Numbered from the stretch's first letter, positions 53,786 to 63,896 are shown. The stretch is 64,000 nt of DNA from CALUTH01 sp964452495 (GCA_964452495.1 CAYVMC010000003.1:51124-115123), one strand, 5' to 3'. Numbers and translations: made by a program. Notes: generated from the letters alone by a model not told the origin.

Positions 53786-55297
53786 TTATAATGTAGCCTT
53801 AAAGTTAGTAAGAGTTTTTCTAAGAGCTTCCTTATCCTCGTCAGAAAGCGCACTTCCTTCATCAAGGCGATTACGCAATTCAGGCATATTAGCTTCAAAG
53901 TATTCAAACCAGGCTTCTTTGAACTTTTGAATTTCTTTATTATCAATATCATCCAGAAATCCTTCATTTGCCGCAAAGAGTATACTTACCTGTTTTGCAA
54001 CAGAAAGCGGCTTATATTGAGGCTGTTTAAGAACTTCCGTCAACTTTTGCCCCCTAAGAAGCTGGTTCTTAGTTGCAGCGTCAAGGTCAGAAGCAAATTG
54101 AGCAAAAGCCTCAAGCTCTCTAAATTGAGCAAGGTCAAGCCTCAACTTACCTGCAACCTGTTTAATTCCTTTTGTTTGTGCAGCACCACCAACCCGAGAT
54201 ACAGAAATACCGGCATTAATTGCTGGTCTTACACCGGAATTGAACAATGCAGACTCTAAAAAGATTTGTCCGTCAGTAATTGAAATTACATTAGTCGGAA
54301 TATATGCAGATACATCACCGGCTTGTGTTTCTATAATAGGCAATGCTGTAATACTACCGCCGCCTAATTCATCATTAAGTTTTACCGCACGTTCAAGCAA
54401 TCTTGAATGAAGATAGAATACATCTCCCGGATATGCTTCACGTCCTGGCGGTCTCTTAAGAAGCAAACTCATTGCACGATATGCTTGAGCATGTTTTGTT
54501 AAATCATCATAAATTATGAGAACATGTTTTCCTTGTTCCATAAACTCTTCAGCCATTGTAACACCGGCAAAAGGAGCAATATACTGTAATGGAGCAGATT
54601 CGTCAGCAGTAGCCGATACAATAATTGAATAATCCATCGCACCGTGAGTTTCAAGAGTCTTTGCTAATTGAGCAACGGTTGAAGCTTTTTGCCCGATTGC
54701 AACATAAATACAAATTACATCCTGACCTTTTTGATTCAGAATTGTATCAAGGGCAATAGCAGTCTTACCCGTTTGTCTGTCACCAATAATTAACTCACGC
54801 TGTCCGCGCCCTATCGGGGTAAGAGCATCAATTGCAGTTAAGCCGGTTTGAAGGGGCTGAAACACTGATTTTCTTTCAACAATACCCGGAGCAACACGTT
54901 CAATCGGTCTTATTTTAGAAGTATGCAAATCCCCCTTGCCATCAACTGGTACCCCGTTTGGATTTACAATCCTGCCAATTAATTCAGGTCCAACAGGAAC
55001 AGATGAAATTTTGCCTGTAGTTTTAACGGTCATACCCTCTTTAATATGGGTATATTCACCGAGGATTACTACCCCAACGTTATCTTCTTCCAGATTGAGA
55101 GTGATACCGATTGTACCTAAGCCGTCCTCAAATTCTACAATTTCGTTTGACATAACATTTCTTAAACCATAAACACGTGCTATACCGTCACCGACTTCCA
55201 ATACACTGCCTATATTGGAAATCTCTGTTCGGGTCTCGTAATTTTTAATATTCTCTTTAATAATAGAACTGATTTCGTCCGGATTTATTACTGCCAT
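53786..55297 (-). CDS. atpA: ATP synthase F1 alpha subunit
   Basis: 503 residues with the non-catalytic nucleotide site, Walker A GDRQTGKT at 172-179, ALPIIETQAGDVSAYIPTNVISITDGQ and the arginine-finger region VSRVGGAAQTKG. MAVINPDEISSIIKE start is typical. Confidence 0.98.
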   Translation of the reverse strand: MAVINPDEISSIIKENIKNYETRTEISNIGSVLEVGDGIARVYGLRNVMSNEIVEFEDGLGTIGITLNLEEDNVGVVILGEYTHIKEGMTVKTTGKISSVPVGPELIGRIVNPNGVPVDGKGDLHTSKIRPIERVAPGIVERKSVFQPLQTGLTAIDALTPIGRGQRELIIGDRQTGKTAIALDTILNQKGQDVICIYVAIGQKASTVAQLAKTLETHGAMDYSIIVSATADESAPLQYIAPFAGVTMAEEFMEQGKHVLIIYDDLTKHAQAYRAMSLLLKRPPGREAYPGDVFYLHSRLLERAVKLNDELGGGSITALPIIETQAGDVSAYIPTNVISITDGQIFLESALFNSGVRPAINAGISVSRVGGAAQTKGIKQVAGKLRLDLAQFRELEAFAQFASDLDAATKNQLLRGQKLTEVLKQPQYKPLSVAKQVSILFAANEGFLDDIDNKEIQKFKEAWFEYFEANMPELRNRLDEGSALSDEDKEALRKTLTNFKATL

Positions 55298-55307
55298 AAT
55301 TTCCCCT

Positions 55308-55868
55308 TTATTTTGTAATTATCTTTTTACACAAATTGTTTAACTTAGTACTTATACTGTCATCAATTATTGTACCATCTATATTAAATATCAGACCGCC
55401 AATAATAGAGCTGTCAACCTCCCATTTAATATCAGCATTTTTAGAAAGTTTTTCAATAATTCTGTTTTTTAAATCTTCACGTTTTGCATCATCAAGCTCA
55501 ACAGCAGAAGTAACTTTTAGCCTTATGATGTTTTCGCATTTGTTTAATTCTTTTTTATACTCTTCTAAAATATCTTCTATAAGTCCTAACCTTTTGTGAA
55601 GAGCCAAAACCATCATAAAATTCTTTACTGTATGGAGTAAAGAATCACCAAACACTTTTTCTATAATACTTTGTTTTTCTTCAACTGTTACAACAGGATT
55701 AACAAAAAGAGCTTTTAAATCACTTGAAGCATTAATAGTTTCAACAATCTCATTCAGAGAAGCAAGCACAGCCTCACCACTCAATCCTTCCTCACGGGAT
55801 AGTTCAAATAAAGACTTTGCCCATCTGTTTGCCGCTAATTCATTATTGCTTATTTTTGCACTTTCCAT
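55308..55868 (-). CDS. atpH: ATP synthase F1 delta subunit
   Basis: 186 residues: an N-terminal helical bundle (ANRWAKSLFELSREEG) and a C-terminal IGGLIFNIDGTIIDDSISTKL segment. Joins the F1 crown to the b/b' stalk. ATG lies directly after the b stop. Confidence 0.95.
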   Translation of the reverse strand: MESAKISNNELAANRWAKSLFELSREEGLSGEAVLASLNEIVETINASSDLKALFVNPVVTVEEKQSIIEKVFGDSLLHTVKNFMMVLALHKRLGLIEDILEEYKKELNKCENIIRLKVTSAVELDDAKREDLKNRIIEKLSKNADIKWEVDSSIIGGLIFNIDGTIIDDSISTKLNNLCKKIITK

Positions 55869-56378
55869 CTACTGCTTTACCTCATCCAAAGCATTTAAGC
55901 TTTCATATATAAATTTATCATGCAACTCGGAATGTTCTTTAAGCTCCTGACAAATATTTTGTTTCGCAATTTCAACAGCTGCAAGAGCCGTTTTTTTTAT
56001 TAATTCTGCTTGTAAAAGACTCATCTTCGCATCAATACGTTTTTGAGTCGAGGTGATAATCCCCCTTGTTATAATACGTGCATCCTCAAGCATTTTTTTG
56101 CCAAGGGCATTGGCACTTTTTTCTGCAATATCCAGAGCTTCATAGATTTCTTCATCAATATGTGATACGGCTTTTGCTTTCTTTTCAAATTCCTCTTCCA
56201 TGAATTTCTTTTCTGCTTCAGAGGCACGAATGCTGTCTACAACCTTTTGCCGTGCTTCTTCCAACTTGCCAGAAAAATCAAACTTAACAGAAATATAATA
56301 AAGCAGCGCAACCATGACAACAAAATTAAGAATATTTGTTGACATTAACCAATTCCAGATTTCAAGAAACCTATCCAT
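55869..56378 (-). CDS. atpF: ATP synthase Fo b subunit
   Basis: 169 residues: N-terminal membrane helix (about 9-28, MSTNILNFVVMVALLYYI) then a long charged helix forming the peripheral stalk. ATG 56378 overlaps the b' stop by eight bases and has a GGAGCAGGGG site; an earlier ATG would extend the overlap to 32 bases. Confidence 0.93.
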   Translation of the reverse strand: MDRFLEIWNWLMSTNILNFVVMVALLYYISVKFDFSGKLEEARQKVVDSIRASEAEKKFMEEEFEKKAKAVSHIDEEIYEALDIAEKSANALGKKMLEDARIITRGIITSTQKRIDAKMSLLQAELIKKTALAAVEIAKQNICQELKEHSELHDKFIYESLNALDEVKQ

Positions 56379-56868
56379 TCCCCTGCTCCTCTGTACATGC
56401 ACTTAAAATATTATCGACTGTTTCTTCATCAATCGTATTTATTTGTTTATCATAACCGAGGAACTTTGAAGCAACTGCACTCGCCAATTCCCCCACATGT
56501 TCTTTTAACTGCATTCTTGTTTCACGATCTATATTTTGCAGCTTGAGTCTAACGCCGGACATATCCTTTGCAGAAATTGTATGTTCATACTCTATAAGGG
56601 TATCTTTTTTAAGTTTGTATTCATTAATTACTTTTGAATAAACATCCCGTGCAACGTCTTTAGATTTTTGCTTACGCTCCACAGTCCACGCATCCAGCTT
56701 TTCTATTTTATCTTTTGCTTCTTCTGCCTCTTTGTAATTTGAATTGATATAACGCATACGTCTGTGTACAACATCAGCAAGCGGCTCATACAAAATTGCA
56801 TTGAGCATCAGCAAAAATATAACAAAACTAACTATACAAACTATTAATGTGGTATTAAACTCAAGCAT
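56371..56868 (-). CDS. ATP synthase Fo b' subunit
   Basis: 165 residues, membrane helix at about 4-26 (LIVCIVSFVIFLLMLNAILYEPL) and a long stalk helix. A second, divergent b-type subunit next to b is the pattern of cyanobacteria, chloroplasts and some other lineages; the two form a heterodimeric stalk. Position between c and b supports b'. Confidence 0.9.
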   Translation of the reverse strand: MLEFNTTLIVCIVSFVIFLLMLNAILYEPLADVVHRRMRYINSNYKEAEEAKDKIEKLDAWTVERKQKSKDVARDVYSKVINEYKLKKDTLIEYEHTISAKDMSGVRLKLQNIDRETRMQLKEHVGELASAVASKFLGYDKQINTIDEETVDNILSACTEEQGNG

Positions 56869-56883
56869 TTGACACCTTATTTA

Positions 56884-57123
56884 TTATGAAAAGATTAATA
56901 ACAAAGCTATAAACAAAGCATAGATTGATGTTGCTTCCGCAAGACCTGCACCAATGATAAAGTTCTTAAAAGCTTCGCCCTTAATAGCCGGTTGTCTTGC
57001 AATTGCATCAAGAACGCCCTTTGTTGCAATACCTATACCAATACCGCCGCCAAATACGCCCAATACAGCAAGCCCTGCACCTAACTTAGCCGCATCCAAA
57101 CCTTGTTGTACTACTTCTTCCAT
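56884..57123 (-). CDS. atpE: ATP synthase Fo c subunit
   Basis: 79 residues, two membrane helices joined by ARQP. Ion-binding glutamate is E63. Position 30 is Ile and position 64 is Ala, where Na+-binding rings have Gln and Ser/Thr, so H+ coupling is predicted. ATG 57123 follows AAAGGAG; an earlier ATG lacks a site. Confidence 0.97.
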   Translation of the reverse strand: MEEVVQQGLDAAKLGAGLAVLGVFGGGIGIGIATKGVLDAIARQPAIKGEAFKNFIIGAGLAEATSIYALFIALLLIFS

Positions 57124-57156
57124 AATAATATCTCCTTTCAAACTATAAAAATTTTA

Positions 57157-57858
57157 TTATTCTTCTTCCTGTATTGCCATCGTTATATAAGTTGTTGTCA
57201 ACAGAGCAAATACCAATGCCTGAATGAGAGCAACGAACAACTCAAAAAACATGAATGGCAGAGGCACAAAATACGCAAATAATGAGAGGAACGTAACAAT
57301 CATAATCTCACCGGCAAGGATATTTGCAAAAAGCCGCAATGCCAGCGAAAATGGTCTTACAACCAGCTCTAATGCATCTATCAGAGTAATCATGATGCCA
57401 TTAATACTCCATCCGTGGAAAAAGAACTTCATACCATTCTTCTTCACACCGTAATAAATATAGTATATAGATACAACCAGTGCCATAGCAGCGGTCATAT
57501 TAATATCATTATTAGGAGATGCAAATTCTCCATGTCTAAGATGCAACAGTCTCAAAGGAAGCTGCCCGACAAGGTTTGCAGTCAAAATAAAGAAAAATAA
57601 AGTCAAAATCAATGGAGAATGTTTTCTGGCATATTTTGCCCCCATGCTCTGAGTCGTAATGTCAACAAAGTAATTAATAAACGACTCCCAAACCAATTGA
57701 AGCTTGGATGGAAATATTGATAATTTACGTGTAGTTGATAATGCAAGCAGCAATAAAATTGCCATTGCAAACCACATTGTCAATATTGTGTCCATATTAA
57801 AATGAAGCACATGCCCCAAAAATACGTGACTTATAACCCAATGTCCTTGTTCGCTCAT
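57157..57858 (-). CDS. atpB: ATP synthase Fo a subunit
   Basis: 233 residues, about five or six membrane helices. The essential arginine is in LRLFANILAGE. Forms the half-channels beside the c ring. ATG 57858 follows AAGGGTAAAAGAG; starting earlier adds residues typical of leader noise. First gene of the operon; the cyanobacterial atpI upstream is absent. Confidence 0.96.
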   Translation of the reverse strand: MSEQGHWVISHVFLGHVLHFNMDTILTMWFAMAILLLLALSTTRKLSIFPSKLQLVWESFINYFVDITTQSMGAKYARKHSPLILTLFFFILTANLVGQLPLRLLHLRHGEFASPNNDINMTAAMALVVSIYYIYYGVKKNGMKFFFHGWSINGIMITLIDALELVVRPFSLALRLFANILAGEIMIVTFLSLFAYFVPLPFMFFELFVALIQALVFALLTTTYITMAIQEEE

Positions 57859-58029
57859 CTCTTTTACCCTTCTGGTGATAAGATAGCACAACATTAAACT
57901 TATCGCAAGTCACATAAAAAGATGATTTTTTATAAAGTTAACATTTTCGGCTAAGCTTAAAAATAATTTATTTAACAAGCCATTTTTATTATGATATTAT
58001 TTTTAAGGGATGAGGTTAGTAAAAACAGA

Positions 58030-59754
58030 ATGTCAAAGCATAAACATGAAGAGAATAATAATGAAGTAAAGCAAATAAAAACTTTTCAATCAAGAATTAT
58101 ATGGCTTCAAATTCTCTTTGCCAGCGTTATTTTGATATTCATAGTATACCTGTTTTGCATACAGGTACTGGATCTTCGTCAGTACAGACTCAAGGCGCAA
58201 AACCAAAGACGCGGAAGTACTTTTTCCTTAAGAGGTGATATTTATGACCGCAACGGGATTAAACTGGCAGGCGACACTATTTATTATGATATTTTTGCCC
58301 GCCCAGCCGACTATGTACATGATGAAGAAGAATTGGCAAAAATTCTTGCACCAATTCTAAAAGTTTCGCAATTCAATCTAACCGAAACACTTAAGCGTAA
58401 TGAACCGCTAATTTCTTTAAAAAAAGGGGTTGATAGACAGACTTACAGTGAAATTGCAAAATTACGTTTAAGAGAAATACCTATGGATCCCAAAAATATA
58501 AGAGTTTATCCTCAGGGCGCACTTGCTTCACACGTCCTTGGTTATTATAACGCAGATGCCGACATTTCAGCCGGAGTAGAATATACCGCCAGTGATAAAC
58601 TAGAGCATGTTGAAAATAAAATCAATATTGAACGTACTCCACGAGGCAAAATTATCTATGACCTAAACACAAACCCAATTGAGGCTCTAAAGCCGCAAAA
58701 GGGTGAAAATGTAACACTCACAATTGATACCGCCATACAACATATATGTGAAAAAGAATTAAACAAAGCAATAAAAAAACATAAAGCAGCAAGGGGTGCG
58801 GTTATTGTTATGAACCCCAAAAACGGAGAGATTCTTGCATATGCGGTATATCCGTTCTTTGATCCAAATAAATTTAAAGATGCAACTTTATTGCAAACAA
58901 AAAACTGGACACTTACAGACGTATTCCCGCCGGGGTCAACCTTTAAAGCTATAACTGTAGCAAGTGCAATGGAACTCGGGAAAATCGATAAATATACCCA
59001 AATAAATGATACCGGTAAGATTAAAGTAGGCTGGTGGACAATTAAAAACTATGACTACAATAAACATCCCCACCCAGGGCTGGTCGATTTAGTATATTTA
59101 TTTGAACACTCAAGTAACGTAGGTTCGGTGCTTATCGCGCAAAAAATGACATCTACCGAATTTTATGACATGCTGAAAAAATTTGGATTTGGTGAAAAAA
59201 CGGGAATAGATTTACCGGGGGAATCTGTAGGAATACTAAAATCGCCTAATAAATGGGATTCTTCAGACCATGCAACAATGTCATACGGATATGGAACATC
59301 AGTTACTGCAATACAAATGGTATCTGCAATATCCGCTCTGGCTAATAATGGTGTACGTGTTACACCGCACGTTATAAAATATTCACCGGAAGAAGCTGCC
59401 ATAAAAATCAAAGAGACACGCGTTATGAGTGAAAAAAATGCAAAAGCAATAACCGAACTCTTAACTACCGCTGTAAATAATGGCAAAACAATCTTAAAAG
59501 AAGGAAATTATAATATAGCCGCAAAAACAGGAACATCAATCAAACCCAAAGATAACAGCGCCGGATACACAAATAAATTATATACATCCGTTTTCGGCTA
59601 TCTTCCGGCAACTGACCCACAAATACTTGTTTATGTAATAATAGACTCTGCTCAGGGATACGAAATCTGGGGTAATACCGTAGCTGTTCCTATATTCAAA
59701 GAAATCGTAAATCAGATTACAAGAATACTTAATTTGACACCCGATAAAAAGTAG
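58030..59754 (+). CDS. ftsI: Penicillin-binding transpeptidase, FtsI/PBP2 class
   Basis: Septal or elongation transpeptidase that crosslinks peptidoglycan in the periplasm. 574 residues from this start: membrane anchor (24-46), pedestal domain with RGDIYDRNG near 68, and a transpeptidase domain with catalytic S303-T-F-K306, S361-S-N363 and K499-T-G501. An upstream ATG (57991) is also in frame; neither has an ideal site. A PASTA domain is absent. Adjacent murE (35 bp) makes this a dcw-type pair, favouring FtsI, although PBP2 is possible. Confidence 0.9.
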   Translation: MSKHKHEENNNEVKQIKTFQSRIIWLQILFASVILIFIVYLFCIQVLDLRQYRLKAQNQRRGSTFSLRGDIYDRNGIKLAGDTIYYDIFARPADYVHDEEELAKILAPILKVSQFNLTETLKRNEPLISLKKGVDRQTYSEIAKLRLREIPMDPKNIRVYPQGALASHVLGYYNADADISAGVEYTASDKLEHVENKINIERTPRGKIIYDLNTNPIEALKPQKGENVTLTIDTAIQHICEKELNKAIKKHKAARGAVIVMNPKNGEILAYAVYPFFDPNKFKDATLLQTKNWTLTDVFPPGSTFKAITVASAMELGKIDKYTQINDTGKIKVGWWTIKNYDYNKHPHPGLVDLVYLFEHSSNVGSVLIAQKMTSTEFYDMLKKFGFGEKTGIDLPGESVGILKSPNKWDSSDHATMSYGYGTSVTAIQMVSAISALANNGVRVTPHVIKYSPEEAAIKIKETRVMSEKNAKAITELLTTAVNNGKTILKEGNYNIAAKTGTSIKPKDNSAGYTNKLYTSVFGYLPATDPQILVYVIIDSAQGYEIWGNTVAVPIFKEIVNQITRILNLTPDKK

Positions 59755-59789
59755 TGATAAAATAAGTTTACCCGCTATTGGAGGATTTT

Positions 59790-61250
59790 ATGAAATTAAG
59801 AAGTTTATTAGAACAAATACCATACAAAGAATTAATAAACGTAAATGACTACAGTCTGGATGTGGAAAATGTTTCATATAATTCAAAAACAACCGCTCCC
59901 AACGACATTTTTGTATGCATCGCAGGCGAACATACTGACGGTCATGAATTCTTTCAAGAAGCTGTTAATAATGGAGCCGTTGTTTGTATTGTAGAGAAAA
60001 TTTTAAACTCGGATATTCCACAAATTGTAGTAGAGTCGTCACAGGAAATTCTTGCTGATTTGGCAATTATTTTAAAAGGCAATACATCCACATTACTAAA
60101 TCTAATTGGAGTTACCGGTACAAATGGAAAAACAACCGTATCTCATCTTTTGCAAAAAATCATTGAAGACCAAAAAGATGATTGTGCATTAATAGGAACC
60201 CTTGGATACAAATACTCCACAACAGATGATTACCATACAACGGGTCATACAACCCCTCAAGCACCAGAATTACAATCCATATTTAACGATATTAAATATA
60301 ACAAACAAATCTCCAATGTTGTTATGGAAGTAAGTTCTCATGCACTTGCCCAACACAGAGTAAAGGGATGTGATTTTAACGGGGCAATATTTACAAATCT
60401 AACTCAAGATCATTTAGATTTTCACATAACAATGAACAATTATTTCATGACAAAAGTAAAACTCTTTGAAGATCTTACAGTAGGTGATTTTGCCGTAATT
60501 AATATTGATGATGAATACGGTAAAAAACTTACAAATCTGGTCTCCTCTAATGCGGCAATATATACTTATGCAATAAATGCACCTGCCGATATTATGGCTA
60601 AAGATATTAATTATACTTCAAAAGGTGTATCTTTCACATGTATAACTCCCAAAGACAGTATTAAAGTGAAATTAAACATGAACGGAGTTTTCAGTGTGTA
60701 TAATTCTCTTGCAGCAATTACAGCAGCATACGCTATGGAATTGGATATAAAGAAAGCAATACAATCAATTGAACCACTAAAAGGAGTTGCCGGCAGGTTT
60801 GAAATTGTACATCAGGAACCGATGGTTATTGTCGATTACGCTCACACCCCTGACGGATTAAAAAACATCCTTATATCAGCCAATGGAATGAAATCACCTA
60901 AAGGCAAACTTATTTGCGTATTTGGATGCGGCGGAGACAGGGATGTAACAAAACGTCCGAAAATGGGTGCCATAGCGGAAGAACTTGCTGACAAAGTTAT
61001 TCTAACAAGCGACAATCCCAGAAGTGAAGATCCGCAGCAAATATTATCTGATATTCTTTCAGGCTTTAAGTCAACAGATAATGTTATTGTAGAAGCTGAC
61101 AGGGAAGCTGCTATCAAAGCGGCAAAAAAACTTGCACATAAAAATGATATAGTTGTTATTGCCGGCAAAGGACATGAAGATTACCAGATTTTGAAAGATA
61201 AAACTATACACTTTGACGACAGAGAAGAAGTAAATAAAATTTTTAAATAA
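59790..61250 (+). CDS. murE: UDP-MurNAc-tripeptide ligase MurE (meso-DAP type)
   Basis: Adds the third stem-peptide residue, in the cytoplasm. 486 residues: N-terminal UDP domain, ATPase loop TGTNGKTT at 109-116, and C-terminal domain with DNPR at 408-411, the motif selective for meso-diaminopimelate rather than lysine. ATG follows GGAGG. Together with ftsI it is a fragment of the dcw cluster; murF, mraY and murD are not next. Confidence 0.97.
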   Translation: MKLRSLLEQIPYKELINVNDYSLDVENVSYNSKTTAPNDIFVCIAGEHTDGHEFFQEAVNNGAVVCIVEKILNSDIPQIVVESSQEILADLAIILKGNTSTLLNLIGVTGTNGKTTVSHLLQKIIEDQKDDCALIGTLGYKYSTTDDYHTTGHTTPQAPELQSIFNDIKYNKQISNVVMEVSSHALAQHRVKGCDFNGAIFTNLTQDHLDFHITMNNYFMTKVKLFEDLTVGDFAVINIDDEYGKKLTNLVSSNAAIYTYAINAPADIMAKDINYTSKGVSFTCITPKDSIKVKLNMNGVFSVYNSLAAITAAYAMELDIKKAIQSIEPLKGVAGRFEIVHQEPMVIVDYAHTPDGLKNILISANGMKSPKGKLICVFGCGGDRDVTKRPKMGAIAEELADKVILTSDNPRSEDPQQILSDILSGFKSTDNVIVEADREAAIKAAKKLAHKNDIVVIAGKGHEDYQILKDKTIHFDDREEVNKIFK

Positions 61251-61278
61251 GTTAGTTAAGGAAGAAGGGCAGTTAACC

Positions 61279-62193
61279 TTGGCTTACACAACAACAAAAC
61301 TTTTAATCGACCAGCATATACATGGAGCCTATGGAATCGACCTGAACAAAGCAAATACGGAAGAAATTATTTTTCTATCTCAAAATCTTTACAGACATGG
61401 CATCGGCGGTTACTTTCCAACTCTTGTAACAGATAGTGTAGAAAATATAAAACGGCAGATTATAGAAATTAAAAAAGCCGCCGGATTTAAGGAGCCAAAA
61501 GCAGCAAAAATTCTAGGTATACATATTGAAGGAATATTTATTAATCCGCTAAAAAAAGGTATACATAATTCCGAACACTTTTTACCGGCAACTGTTGAAA
61601 ATTATCAAAAATTTGAAGATGAATTTATAAAAATTGTTACACTTGCACCCGAACTTGATGAAGGATTAATTTCATATCTCAATCACAAGGGTATAAAAGT
61701 TCAAGCAGGGCACTGTATAGGAGCAGATTTGTGGGGAATAGATGGAGTTACGCACCTATTCAACGCAATGCAGGGAATATCACATCGTGGAAACAGCACC
61801 TCACTTACAGCACTGCTAAATAATAATATGTACACAGAATTAATTTGTGATGGTATACATCTGAGTGATGAAATTATTACTTTGACAACAAGACTAAAAC
61901 CCCAAAACAAAATTATTCTGATAAGTGATGCTCTTCCTCTTACTTATAGTGCAATTAAAGAAACAGTATTTGCGGGAGAAAAAATTTACTATAACGGACA
62001 GGCAGCAACTTCTATTACCGGTACCATAGCAGGAAGTACAACTCTTTTAGATAAAATAGTTAAAATATTGCACAATAAAAATTTATTTATCCCCGAATAC
62101 ATTAATAATGTATATACTTATCACAATATTGACCTTCCGGGCAAAATTATCTGGGATACCAATTTTGACATTTTAGAGGTAGTCAATGAATAG
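61279..62193 (+). CDS. nagA: N-acetylglucosamine-6-phosphate deacetylase-like, short form
   Basis: 304 residues of the amidohydrolase fold: HxH metal motif H13/H15 in DQHIHGAYG, GIHIEGIFINP with the metal glutamate, AGHCIGAD and THLFNAMQGISHRG, ICDGIHLSDE and the catalytic aspartate in LISDAL. It lacks the roughly 50-residue N-terminal beta-sandwich of ordinary NagA (about 380 residues), because HxH lies only 13 residues in. It would deacetylate GlcNAc-6-P from wall recycling or diet. TTG start with a modest site; the stop overlaps ilvD by eight bases. Confidence 0.8.
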   Translation: MAYTTTKLLIDQHIHGAYGIDLNKANTEEIIFLSQNLYRHGIGGYFPTLVTDSVENIKRQIIEIKKAAGFKEPKAAKILGIHIEGIFINPLKKGIHNSEHFLPATVENYQKFEDEFIKIVTLAPELDEGLISYLNHKGIKVQAGHCIGADLWGIDGVTHLFNAMQGISHRGNSTSLTALLNNNMYTELICDGIHLSDEIITLTTRLKPQNKIILISDALPLTYSAIKETVFAGEKIYYNGQAATSITGTIAGSTTLLDKIVKILHNKNLFIPEYINNVYTYHNIDLPGKIIWDTNFDILEVVNE

Positions 62194-63841
62194 CGACAAA
62201 ATTAAAAAAGGGATAGCAAGAACCCCGCATAGAGGACTTCTATACGCTGCCGGAGTAAGTAAAAAAAATATCGATAAACCATTTATCGGCATAGCCAGCT
62301 CTTTTTCAGATTTAATCCCCGGTCATGTAGGAATGAGAGATTTGGAACGGCAAATTGAAAAAGGGATACACACAGGCGGCGGACAGGCTTTTGTATTCGG
62401 GGTTCCTGCGGTATGTGATGGAATTGCGATGGGGCATAGCGGAATGCAATATTCACTGCCGTCACGTGACTTGATTGCTGACTGCATAGAAACCGTTGCA
62501 GCCGCACACCAGCTCGATGGTCTTGTTCTGCTCTCTAACTGCGACAAGATTACCCCCGGTATGCTCATTGCCGCATTGAGACTAAATATTCCGGCAATCG
62601 TTGTCACCGCCGGACCAATGCTCGATGGAATTTGTAAACATCAGAAATTAACAATGATTAAAGGCTCATTTGAAGCCGTAGGAAAATACAGAGCAGGCTT
62701 AATAACAGAAGAAGAACTCTGTGAACTGGAAGAAAGTTCATGCCCTTCAGCAGGTTCCTGTCAGGGACTGTATACTGCAAATACCATGGCATGTTTAACA
62801 GAAGTTCTCGGTATGAGTCTTCCCCAGTGCGGTACAGCTTCTGCTGTCTCGGCGCTCAAACGCCGTATAGCTTTTGATTCAGGAATACAAATTGTCAACC
62901 TTGTAGAAAACAATATCAAACCATCTGACATTATTACAAGAGACTCTTTGAGAAATGCCATTATATGCGATCTTGCAATGGGCGGCTCTACAAACTCATT
63001 CCTGCATATCCTTGCAATAGCAAATGCCGGCGGAATAAACATTACACTAAAAGACTTTGAAGAACTTAGTGAAAAAATAAAACAAATAGTAAAGCTTGAT
63101 CCGTCCGCCTCGCCTACAATGACAGACCTTCACAATGCAGGAGGCATAAATGCAATACTTAAAACTTTATATAAAAATATTCCCGAATTGACAAATACTA
63201 CCGGTGTAAGCAGATACAGCATTGAAGAGCTGACCGCAAATATCTGGGTTGATACAGAACTAATACATCCGGTAACAAATCCGGTGACACCAAAGCCCGG
63301 ACTTGGAATTTTGTACGGAAACATTGCAACAGGCGGCTGTGTCACAAAAATTTCAGGGATTGACGAAAGCTGCTATGAGTTTGAAGGAGTTGCAAAGCCT
63401 TTTGACAGTGAAGAAGCCGCAATGGCAGCGTTGGAAAATGATGAAATAAAAGCAGGGGATGTAATTGTAATAAGATATGAAGGACCTAAAGGCGGGCCGG
63501 GAATGCGTGAAATGCTTGCACCCACATCACTTCTGGTTGGAAAAGGTCTGGGTACAAGTGCCGCATTAATAACTGACGGCAGGTTTTCGGGCGGCACAAG
63601 AGGAATTTGTATAGGGCATATCTGCCCTGAGGCCGCAGACGGCGGAGTTATTGCACTTATTGAGGAAGGCGACAAAATAAAAATTGATATAAATAAGCGG
63701 ACATTAGATCTACTTGTAGATAATAAAACTATTGAAGAAAGACGTAAAAAATTAAAACCATTCACACCAAAGCATTCAAACGGCTATCTTGCAAAATACG
63801 CCCGTTTTGTAAAAGATGCAAGCCATGGTGCAATTGTATAA
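62186..63841 (+). CDS. ilvD: Dihydroxy-acid dehydratase
   Basis: Iron-sulfur enzyme in valine, isoleucine and leucine synthesis, making 2-keto acids from 2,3-dihydroxy acids. 551 residues: cluster and metal residues C119-D-K121, PSAGSC with C192, GCVTK and GPKGGPGMREM with RFSGGTRG later. Overlaps the nagA-like gene, possibly co-transcribed. No other ilv or leu genes are in the window. Confidence 0.97.
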   Translation: MNSDKIKKGIARTPHRGLLYAAGVSKKNIDKPFIGIASSFSDLIPGHVGMRDLERQIEKGIHTGGGQAFVFGVPAVCDGIAMGHSGMQYSLPSRDLIADCIETVAAAHQLDGLVLLSNCDKITPGMLIAALRLNIPAIVVTAGPMLDGICKHQKLTMIKGSFEAVGKYRAGLITEEELCELEESSCPSAGSCQGLYTANTMACLTEVLGMSLPQCGTASAVSALKRRIAFDSGIQIVNLVENNIKPSDIITRDSLRNAIICDLAMGGSTNSFLHILAIANAGGINITLKDFEELSEKIKQIVKLDPSASPTMTDLHNAGGINAILKTLYKNIPELTNTTGVSRYSIEELTANIWVDTELIHPVTNPVTPKPGLGILYGNIATGGCVTKISGIDESCYEFEGVAKPFDSEEAAMAALENDEIKAGDVIVIRYEGPKGGPGMREMLAPTSLLVGKGLGTSAALITDGRFSGGTRGICIGHICPEAADGGVIALIEEGDKIKIDINKRTLDLLVDNKTIEERRKKLKPFTPKHSNGYLAKYARFVKDASHGAIV

Positions 63842-63896
63842 ATTTGCGAACTACAGCTATTTTTTATCGTTTATGTTGTATTGTGTAAATATTAAT

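Noticed and set aside
56884..57123. Na+-type ATP synthase c ring, tempting because of the Na+ pump nearby
   Set aside because: The Gln and Ser/Thr ligands of Na+ rings are replaced by Ile30 and Ala64.
57860..57990. Promoter for the ATP synthase operon (TTGCGA, 17 bp, TATCTT)
   Set aside because: Both boxes match consensus at only four of six positions; too weak to list.
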